Assembly: GCF_005281615.1 (NCBI RefSeq)
Contig: NZ_SZZM01000003.1
Coordinates: forward strand, 290,207 to 354,206
DNA: 64,000 nucleotides
Direction: 5' to 3'
Origin: Rhodoligotrophos defluvii
Lineage (GTDB): Bacteria > Pseudomonadota > Alphaproteobacteria > Rhizobiales > Im1
In this document: piece after piece, positions 56,308 to 64,000 of the stretch
Numbering within the stretch: the stretch's first letter is position 1
Layout of the letters: the number at the start of each line of letters is the position of its first letter
Translations under genes and position numbers: made by a program
The notes under the pieces: model-generated
Told to the model about the DNA's origin: nothing
The model's input: the letters and a program-made list of their open reading frames with translations, nothing else
The model's database searches: none

Positions 56308-56940
56308 ATGGAGTTGACGCGATCAACGCAGAGGCTGCGGAAAGGGCGAGGTCCGATTTCCCGTCGATTGCTGCAAGCCCTGCATGTTCCTCGCGGTGAG
56401 ACGGTGACGGTGGGGTCCATACTCGATCGGCTCGGGCCCGACGGCTTCGGCATCGCCTTGCTGCTGCTGGCGCTACCCATGATCATCCCTGCGCCGGGGC
56501 CGATAGGGTTTCCGCTGGGATGCCTCATCGTCATTCTCGCCATGCAGGCCCTGCGCGGCGCGAGCAGCCTTTCCCTTCCCGCGTTCATCCGCAAGCGGCC
56601 CGTATCGAGACGGCTGTTGCGTTCCATTCTCGCGCGCAGCCTGCCTTGCATGGCGCGGACGGAGCGCTACCTCCGCGAGCAGCGGCTCTCGTGGCTCACC
56701 GGCCGCGCTGCCCGCGCGGTGCAGGCCGTGCCCGTTCTGCTGCTGGCCATTGCCATCCTGCTTCCCCTCGGAAACACCGTTCCGGCCCTGGCGCTCGCCG
56801 CCCTGGCCTTCGGCTGGATCGTGCGCGACGGGGTCGCCGTTCTCGTCGCGATCATCCTCAGCATAGCGGCTCTGGCATGGTGCGTCTTTCTTCTCGTCGC
56901 GGGAGCGACGGCGGTGGATTGGCTGGTCTCAGCCTTTTAG
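56308..56940 (+). CDS. Exopolysaccharide synthesis ExoD family membrane protein
   Basis: A 210-residue integral membrane protein: LDRLGPDGFGIALLLLALPMIIPAPGPIGFPLG is the ExoD core, followed by three or more helices (AVQAVPVLLLAIAILLPLGN, LALAALAFGWIVRDGVAVLV). ExoD in Sinorhizobium affects exopolysaccharide and alkaline tolerance; biochemical role unclear. GTG 56299 is an alternative start three codons upstream. It follows the c-di-GMP protein gene by 89 bases. Confidence 0.88.
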   Translation: MELTRSTQRLRKGRGPISRRLLQALHVPRGETVTVGSILDRLGPDGFGIALLLLALPMIIPAPGPIGFPLGCLIVILAMQALRGASSLSLPAFIRKRPVSRRLLRSILARSLPCMARTERYLREQRLSWLTGRAARAVQAVPVLLLAIAILLPLGNTVPALALAALAFGWIVRDGVAVLVAIILSIAALAWCVFLLVAGATAVDWLVSAF

Positions 56941-56960
56941 ACGAGAAGCTCGGCGACCGT

Positions 56961-56986
56961 GGAACCCAAGCCCATAGAAGATGGTT
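56961..56986 (+). promoter_or_regulatory. EcfG-like promoter upstream of catalase (one mismatch)
   Basis: GGAAC (56961-56965), 17-base spacer, GGTT (56983-56986): the same -10 variant as the leftward promoters at 18573, 23186 and 34060. It would give a leader of nearly 250 bases to the catalase gene, so another promoter nearer may exist. The rest of 56941-57239 shows no gene. Confidence 0.4.
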
Positions 56987-57239
56987 CAGTGCGCGACGGG
57001 CGTTCAACGGCTGCATCGCATGCTTCGCATGGGATGTATCCGCCTACCAACCCCGGCGGAGCGGTTGAACCCCCGTCACCCCTCCCCGATCCATTTCGCC
57101 ACCCGGGAACCCGTTCCCCGATTCCGCGCTTTAGAAAGACCAGCGGTTTTCCGGGGAGGGTGGCGCGCGCCTGCGCCTTGGCGGGCTTTCCTCGTGAGAT
57201 CATCGCTGGATCAGCGGGCCACAGATATGGGAGAGAGCC

Positions 57240-58964
57240 ATGGCCACCAATCCGACCGGACCAGGCAGCAAGCGCCCTCCGGAGAGCGCCGAACGCGTGC
57301 TCACCGACCGGCAAGGTCATCCGATCACCGACAACCAGTCGCAGCGGACCGTGGGAAGCCGCGGGCCGGCCACGCTGGAGAACTATCATTTCCTGGAGAA
57401 GATCACCCATTTCGACCGCGAAAGGATCCCAGAGCGGGTGGTGCATGCGCGTGGCTTTGTCTGCTATGGCGAGTTCGAGGCGACCGGCAAGATCGGCGAT
57501 GAGCCGGCCTCCAAATACACCCGCGCCAAGCTGTTCCAGGAACCCGGCAAGAAAACGCCGCTCGCCATCCGCTTCTCCACGGTGATCGGGGGCCGCGATT
57601 CCTCGGAAGTCGCCCGCGATCCTCGGGGCTTTGCGGTGAAGTTCTATACGGAGGACGGCAATTGGGATCTGGTCGGCAACAATCTCGCGGTGTTCTTCAT
57701 CCGCGACGCCATTAAGTTCCCAGACGTCATCCACTCGCTCAAGCCCGACCCGGTCACCTTCCGCCAGGAGCCGAACCGGATCTTCGACTTCATGAGCCAG
57801 ACGCCGGAATCCATGCACATGCTGACCCACCTGTTCAGCCCGCGCGGCATTCCGGCGAGCTACCGGCACATGGAGGGGTTCGGGGTCAACACCTACAAGA
57901 TGGTGAATGCCCAAGGCGACACCGTGCTGGTCAAGTATCACTGGCATCCGCGCTGCGGCATCGCCAGCCTGACCGCCGAGGAAGCCGCCAAGGTGCAGGC
58001 TCAGGATCTGGGCTCGGCCTCCAAGGACCTCTATGAGGCGATCGAGCGGGGCGAGTATCCGCAGTGGGATCTCTATATCCAGATCATGGAGGACCATGAC
58101 CATCCCGAACTCGACTGGGACCCGCTGGATGACACCAAGATCTGGCCGGAGAAGGACTTCCCGCTGCGCCATGCGGGCGTGATGACGCTCAACCGCAATG
58201 TGGAGGACTTCTTCAACGAGAACGAGCAGATCGCCATGGGCACCGGCGTGCTGGTGGACGGGCTCGACTTCTCCGACGACAAGATGCTGGTGGGCCGCAC
58301 CTTCTCCTATTCCGACACGCAGCGGTACCGGGTGGGCCCGAACTACCTGCAACTGCCGGTGAATCAGGCCAAGAACGCGCGCGTGGCGACCAACCAGTCG
58401 GGCGGCCAGATGTCCTATCACCGCGATCTCGCCCCCGGGCAGAACCCCCATGTGAACTATGAGCCCTCGCTCCATAACGGGCTCATGGAATCGCAGCGTG
58501 AAGCGCCCAACAACCCGCCGGAGATCCGGGGGCGGCTCACCCGCAGCGTCATCGAGCGGCGCAACGATTACGTGCAGGCGCGTGGCCGCTATTGCACGAT
58601 GATGGACTGGGAGCGGGATGATCTCGTGCTGAACATGGCCACCAATCTCAAGCAGTGCGAGCGCGACGTACAGGAACGCATGCTGTGGCACCTGCTGCTG
58701 ATCCACGACGATTACGGCAACCGGGTCGGCCAGATGATCGGCATGAGCGCGGACGACGTGCGCCACCTGCCGCCGCTGCCGAAGCAGGTGCTGACGGACG
58801 AAGATCAGCGCCGGCTGCAGAACCTGGGCCGCAACGGCGACAAGATCGACCCGACCGTGTGGGGCCAGTGGACCAGCTCGGTGAAGAACCACAGGGCCAC
58901 GGCCGAGGAGGTGCTGGGCGGCATGAGGGGCAGCTCCGCAATGCGCGAACAGGCCGCCGAATAG
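57240..58964 (+). CDS. Monofunctional heme catalase
   Basis: Hydrogen peroxide dismutase, 574 residues. The distal His lies in [18 protein letters not shown], the Asn in [14 protein letters not shown], and the proximal heme Tyr in [17 protein letters not shown]. The length is between small-subunit (about 500) and KatE-type (about 700) catalases; there is no C-terminal flavodoxin-like domain, but a longer tail ([19 protein letters not shown]). Ribosome site GGGAGAG before ATG 57240. With EcfG-type promoters all around, it is a likely stress-regulon member. It also sets the peroxide level that the CYP152 enzyme would use. Confidence 0.95.
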   Translation: MATNPTGPGSKRPPESAERVLTDRQGHPITDNQSQRTVGSRGPATLENYHFLEKITHFDRERIPERVVHARGFVCYGEFEATGKIGDEPASKYTRAKLFQEPGKKTPLAIRFSTVIGGRDSSEVARDPRGFAVKFYTEDGNWDLVGNNLAVFFIRDAIKFPDVIHSLKPDPVTFRQEPNRIFDFMSQTPESMHMLTHLFSPRGIPASYRHMEGFGVNTYKMVNAQGDTVLVKYHWHPRCGIASLTAEEAAKVQAQDLGSASKDLYEAIERGEYPQWDLYIQIMEDHDHPELDWDPLDDTKIWPEKDFPLRHAGVMTLNRNVEDFFNENEQIAMGTGVLVDGLDFSDDKMLVGRTFSYSDTQRYRVGPNYLQLPVNQAKNARVATNQSGGQMSYHRDLAPGQNPHVNYEPSLHNGLMESQREAPNNPPEIRGRLTRSVIERRNDYVQARGRYCTMMDWERDDLVLNMATNLKQCERDVQERMLWHLLLIHDDYGNRVGQMIGMSADDVRHLPPLPKQVLTDEDQRRLQNLGRNGDKIDPTVWGQWTSSVKNHRATAEEVLGGMRGSSAMREQAAE

Positions 58965-58988
58965 GCGGCGTGCCTCCAAGACATGGCT

Positions 58989-59008
58989 GGCGAGGCTCAG
59001 GCCTCGCC
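58989..59008. terminator. Hairpin between convergent catalase and GNAT genes
   Basis: Perfect 8-bp stem GGCGAGGC (58989-58996) / GCCTCGCC (59001-59008), loop TCAG. The right arm lies within the last codons of the GNAT gene. Likely a shared terminator. Confidence 0.55.
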
Positions 59009-59473
59009 GGCGGCAAGGGGCTTTTCGAAGAACAGGCTCAGCGCGATGGCTTTCGCCGGCATGGCGGCATAGGGGCCGAACGGGCGGCACGGGCGGAAGC
59101 CGGCCCGCTCGTAGAAGCGGATCGCTTCTGGCTGATGGACGCCGGTCTCCAGCCGCAGCAGCCTCTCGCCGCGCGCACACGCCTCCTCTTCGAGATGCGT
59201 GAGGATGGACCTGGCATAGCCGCGGCCCCGCGCCGAGGGTCGCGAATAGAGGCGCTTGAGTTCGGCATAGCCGTCATAGAAGCCGACGCCGCCGCAGGCG
59301 ACCGGCTCACCTCCGGCATAGGCGAGAAAAAAGGCGATATTCGGCTGAAAGAGCTCGGCCAGGGAGACGGCGTGTCGCTGGTCCGGCGCATAGAACCGCT
59401 GCAGATGCGCATCAAGTTCCGCGAGCAATGCGCGCACATCGTCATCCGGAGCGATGGTGTGCCTGATGGCCAC
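58997..59473 (-). CDS. GNAT family N-acetyltransferase
   Basis: Acetyl-CoA-dependent acetyltransferase, 158 residues. Motif A reads AELKRLYSRPSARGRGYARSIL (the Arg-x-x-Gly-x-Gly pyrophosphate loop as RGRGYA), and motif B is LRLETGVHQPEAIRFYERAGFRPC. The start is GTG 59473 (VAIRHTIAPDDD) with GGAGGAGG upstream; the longer open frame adds no family sequence. Substrate unknown. Confidence 0.88.
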   Translation of the reverse strand: MAIRHTIAPDDDVRALLAELDAHLQRFYAPDQRHAVSLAELFQPNIAFFLAYAGGEPVACGGVGFYDGYAELKRLYSRPSARGRGYARSILTHLEEEACARGERLLRLETGVHQPEAIRFYERAGFRPCRPFGPYAAMPAKAIALSLFFEKPLAAGEA

Positions 59474-59549
59474 GACTCGCCTGTTCCTCCTCCGTCTGTC
59501 CGCAACAGCATACCAAGCAGGACCGCCGCCGCAACCCGATGGGTATTCC

Positions 59550-59574
59550 GGAACCAAGATGGACTGACGTCATT
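59550..59574 (+). promoter_or_regulatory. EcfG-like element upstream of DUF3606 gene (one mismatch)
   Basis: GGAAC (59550-59554), 16-base spacer, CATT (59571-59574). The -10 has the same change as the CBS-gene element. Leader would be about 105 bases. Weak call. Confidence 0.35.
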
Positions 59575-59684
59575 GCTCTGCATGACGGGCGTTCGGCCGC
59601 CATCAGTGCTGCACATATGCTCCCATGCCGTTGACGACCGGAGCCCGTCGCCATTTGCGCGACAGGTCAACCTGAGGAGTTCCC

Positions 59685-59909
59685 ATGGAGGACCACAGGC
59701 CCAGGCGAGGCCCCCGCGATCTCAGCGGGGTCACGGACCACCAGCCCTACGAGGTCAGGGACCTTGCGGAACGATTCGGACTGCCCCTGGAACAGGTGCG
59801 GCAACTCGTGGACACGCTGGGCGATGATCCGCGACGGCTGGAGGAGGCCGCGCGGAAGCTCAAGATCGAGGCGGAAGAGGGCCAAGCCAACCGCCCGCGG
59901 TCCGTCTAA
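59685..59909 (+). CDS. DUF3606 family small protein
   Basis: A 74-residue protein with the DUF3606 pattern (DHQPYEVRDLAERFGLPLEQVRQLVDTLGDDPRRLEEAARKL), a short helix-turn-helix-like fold of unknown function, often in stress regulons of Rhizobiales. Ribosome site TGAGGAG before ATG 59685. The first 18 residues are Arg/Pro-rich. Confidence 0.82.
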   Translation: MEDHRPRRGPRDLSGVTDHQPYEVRDLAERFGLPLEQVRQLVDTLGDDPRRLEEAARKLKIEAEEGQANRPRSV

Positions 59910-60004
59910 CGACCGTTCGGGACCGCGCTGAGCCGTCGCTATGCTGCACGCCCAGCGCAAGCTGTCGCAGTGACACCGTGGGCGGACTGCGCCATCAACG
60001 TCTC

Positions 60005-60409
60005 ATGCAACGCTTGCGGGGGATGTTGAACCGTCGAGGGTTGGGTGGCCCGCTGAAGGTCGCCCTCGCCTACCTGCTGCTCGTCCAGAGCATCGTTGCG
60101 GCCTTGGGCCTCGGCCAGTTGGTCCACGCGCGCCAGGACGCCGGGGGTATTTGCGCGGTAGCCGCTGCGGGCGCGCCGCAGCAGGGACCGGCCGAACAGA
60201 GCCCGGTTACCGACGCCACCTGCATTCTTCATTGCAAGCTGGCCGGCTTCGTCCAGCCGGTATTGGCGCCATCCCTGCAGATCCTGGCACAGCTTACACC
60301 GGAACCCGACCGAGGCGCCGTGCGGCCGAGGTCGGATCCAGGCCCCGCAGGCATGATCGGCGGACCTCCGGATGCACGCGGCCCGCCCAGGTTTCTCCAC
60401 CTGACGTGA
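60005..60409 (+). CDS. DUF2946-like small membrane protein
   Basis: A 134-residue protein with one N-terminal hydrophobic helix (VALAYLLLVQSIVAALGLG) and a periplasmic part containing ICAVAAAG and CILHCKLAGF, a Cys/His arrangement like DUF2946 proteins, which are usually encoded next to metal or TonB-linked uptake genes. The start is uncertain: GTG 59978, ATG 60005 and ATG 60023 are in frame. It lies 55 bases before the PepSY gene, a common pairing. The C-terminal third is Pro/Arg-rich. Confidence 0.65.
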   Translation: MQRLRGMLNRRGLGGPLKVALAYLLLVQSIVAALGLGQLVHARQDAGGICAVAAAGAPQQGPAEQSPVTDATCILHCKLAGFVQPVLAPSLQILAQLTPEPDRGAVRPRSDPGPAGMIGGPPDARGPPRFLHLT

Positions 60410-60464
60410 TCCATCCGCCCGCGCCGTGGCCGGGCGTCCCTCATCATGCTTGTGGAGAAAGCTC

Positions 60465-61844
60465 ATGCCGCACGATCCTGCGGATGACGCGCTGCGCCCG
60501 GCCTCGGCGTCGCGCGCGGCCGACCTCTATCGCGCCGTCTGGCGCTGGCATTTCTACGGCGGCCTGCTAGTGCTGCCCTTCCTCATCACCCTCGCCGTCA
60601 CCGGTGCGCTCTATCTGTTCCGTGACGAGATCGATGCCATCGTGCATGCAGAGTTGAAGCAGGTGGCGGTGCCGCAACCCGGCCCCAACGCGGAACAGCC
60701 CTTGGCGCCCTCGATGCTGGTCGAGGCGGCACTGGCCGCCTATCCCGGGCAGGCGGCCAAGTTCACCGATCCAGCCAGACGGGACGCTTCGGCCGAGGTT
60801 ACGGTCTCGACCAGCAGCGGCGAGAAGCTGGCCGTCTATGTCGATCCTTATGACGGCAGGGTACTCGGCAGCCTGCCCGATCGCGGCACGGTCATGTGGA
60901 CCATCCGCCACCTGCACAGCCTGCGCTATTTCGGCCCGGTCGCCCGGGCGCTGATCGAGATTGCCGCGGGATGGTCGCTCCTGCTGGTTGGCACCGGTCT
61001 CTATCTCTGGTGGCCACGCCAAAACCAGAGTGGCCTCGCCATCCGGGGCCGGCCACGGCACCGCCTGTTCTGGCGCGATGTCCATGCGGTTGTCGGCTTG
61101 TTCGTCGGCGGCTTCATTGTGTTCCTGGCGGTGACCGGCATGCCGTGGTCGGGCGTATGGGGGGCCAAGGTCAACGAATGGGCCAATGGCAGCAATTTCG
61201 GCTATCCCGCCGGCCTGCGGGTGGACGTGCCTATGTCGGGTGAGCACCTGCATGAGCATGGGTCCACGAGCTGGTCGCTCGAGCAGGCCCGAATGCCGGT
61301 GTCGGCCCCCGAGGGCGCGTCAGCCGCCCCTATCGGCCTTGATGCGGCGGTGGCCGTTTTCGAGCGGCTCGGCCTTCATCCCGGCTATGCAGTAAGCCTG
61401 CCGACCACGCCGAGCGGGGTCTATACGGCCTCAGTCTATCCCGACGATCTCAGCCGGCAGCGGGTGGTGCATCTCGATCAATATACGGGCAAGCCGCTGC
61501 TCGATATGAGCTATGCGGATTACGGCCCGCTCGGCAAGGCGCTGGAGTGGGGGATCAATGTCCATATGGGCCAGGAATTCGGACTGGCCAATCAGATGGT
61601 CCTGCTCGCCGCCTGCCTGGCCATGATCGCGCTTTCCCTCTCCGCCGCCGTCATGTGGTGGAAGCGGCGGCCGAGCGGACGCCTCGGTGTTCCGCCAATG
61701 CCGGCGGACCCGCGGGTGCTGCGCGGGCTGCTGGCGCTTCTGGCGCTCGGCGGCCTGCTGTTTCCGCTGGTCGGGCTGTCGCTGGTGGTGATCGCGGGAC
61801 TGGACTGGCTGCTCCGCCGCTCACGTCAACAGCGGTTCGCTTGA
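60465..61844 (+). CDS. PepSY-associated TM helix protein (PiuB-like)
   Basis: A 459-residue inner-membrane protein: an N-terminal helix WHFYGGLLVLPFLITLAVTGALYLF, a periplasmic PepSY region, helices near residues 165-185 and 210-230 (HAVVGLFVGGFIVFLAVTGMPW with the conserved His), and two C-terminal helices. This family is linked to iron-siderophore or metal reduction and uptake. There is a second PepSY-like stretch (AAVAVFERLGLHPGYAVSLP). ATG 60465 follows GGAGAAAG. Convergent with parE. Confidence 0.9.
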   Translation: MPHDPADDALRPASASRAADLYRAVWRWHFYGGLLVLPFLITLAVTGALYLFRDEIDAIVHAELKQVAVPQPGPNAEQPLAPSMLVEAALAAYPGQAAKFTDPARRDASAEVTVSTSSGEKLAVYVDPYDGRVLGSLPDRGTVMWTIRHLHSLRYFGPVARALIEIAAGWSLLLVGTGLYLWWPRQNQSGLAIRGRPRHRLFWRDVHAVVGLFVGGFIVFLAVTGMPWSGVWGAKVNEWANGSNFGYPAGLRVDVPMSGEHLHEHGSTSWSLEQARMPVSAPEGASAAPIGLDAAVAVFERLGLHPGYAVSLPTTPSGVYTASVYPDDLSRQRVVHLDQYTGKPLLDMSYADYGPLGKALEWGINVHMGQEFGLANQMVLLAACLAMIALSLSAAVMWWKRRPSGRLGVPPMPADPRVLRGLLALLALGGLLFPLVGLSLVVIAGLDWLLRRSRQQRFA

Positions 61845-61856
61845 GGCGCGGCATCG

Positions 61857-61880
61857 GGAGGGCCTTGCTCGCGGCCCTCC
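61857..61880. terminator. Bidirectional hairpin between PepSY and parE genes
   Basis: Perfect 8-bp stem GGAGGGCC (61857-61864) / GGCCCTCC (61873-61880), 8-base loop, between two genes that end 51 bases apart. Confidence 0.65.
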
Positions 61881-61895
61881 TCCGTCTTCCGGCGC

Positions 61896-64000
<2,105 letters not shown>

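Noticed and set aside
57104-57131. Second EcfG element closer to catalase (GGAAC near 57106)
   Set aside because: At 16-17 bases the -10 reads CGCT or GCTT, not CGTT.

Overview
The window is high-G+C bacterial chromosome and reads as an alphaproteobacterium, most likely of the order Hyphomicrobiales (Rhizobiales). Supporting this are the block AmiC-type amidase, PBP1A and divergent RNase E; an RNase E with an acidic insertion in its S1 domain and a C-terminal GWW motif; an NDUFS4-type complex I accessory protein; a dispersed palindromic repeat of the type common in this order; and repeated matches to GGAAC-N16/17-CGTT, the promoter of the alphaproteobacterial general stress sigma factor EcfG. 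I cannot name a genus. There are no rRNA genes, CRISPR arrays, phage or transposase genes; two tRNAs are present.

Layout. 1-10.1 kb: envelope and RNA housekeeping (PBP1A, amidase, RNase E, M48 protease, DsbA-like protein). 10.1-23.2 kb: genes with perfect or near EcfG promoters: a small protein, a PAS-PAS hybrid histidine kinase, a leftward run (SDR-DoxX fusion, DUF2269, YbhP, YbhN) facing a YbhO-like phospholipase D, a DUF3008 stress protein, a CYP152-type P450 peroxygenase, and a DUF1003-oxidoreductase set. 23.2-31.9 kb: a seven-gene glycan locus (sugar epimerase, glycosidase-like/epimerase fusion, GT4, three CgeB-like transferases, UDP-glucuronate decarboxylase) read from a symmetric, overlapping bidirectional EcfG-type promoter. 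32-34 kb: small stress-type genes.

34.9-36.4 kb holds the most unusual locus: two tandem palindromic operators inside a promoter, a degenerate HigB-like toxin ORF, and an overlapping gene whose product is a HigA antitoxin (XRE DNA-binding domain) fused through one membrane helix to a complete peptidoglycan glycosyltransferase (GT51) domain. It looks like a toxin-antitoxin module turned into a membrane-tethered, possibly autoregulated cell-wall enzyme or sensor.

36.7-39.5 kb: a VOC protein, exonuclease III and two orphan membrane proteins. 39.5-51.6 kb: a catabolic cluster of unknown substrate (M20 hydrolase, polyamine-type ABC importer, three SDRs, luciferase-like monooxygenase with flavin reductase, YCII protein, class III aminotransferase, IclR regulator). 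51.8-64 kb: an AAA ATPase whose homology begins upstream of any normal start codon, tRNA-Arg and tRNA-Pro, NDUFS4, a CHASE4-GGDEF-EAL protein, an ExoD-like protein, catalase, a GNAT acetyltransferase, DUF3606, a PepSY iron-uptake type protein, and ParE.
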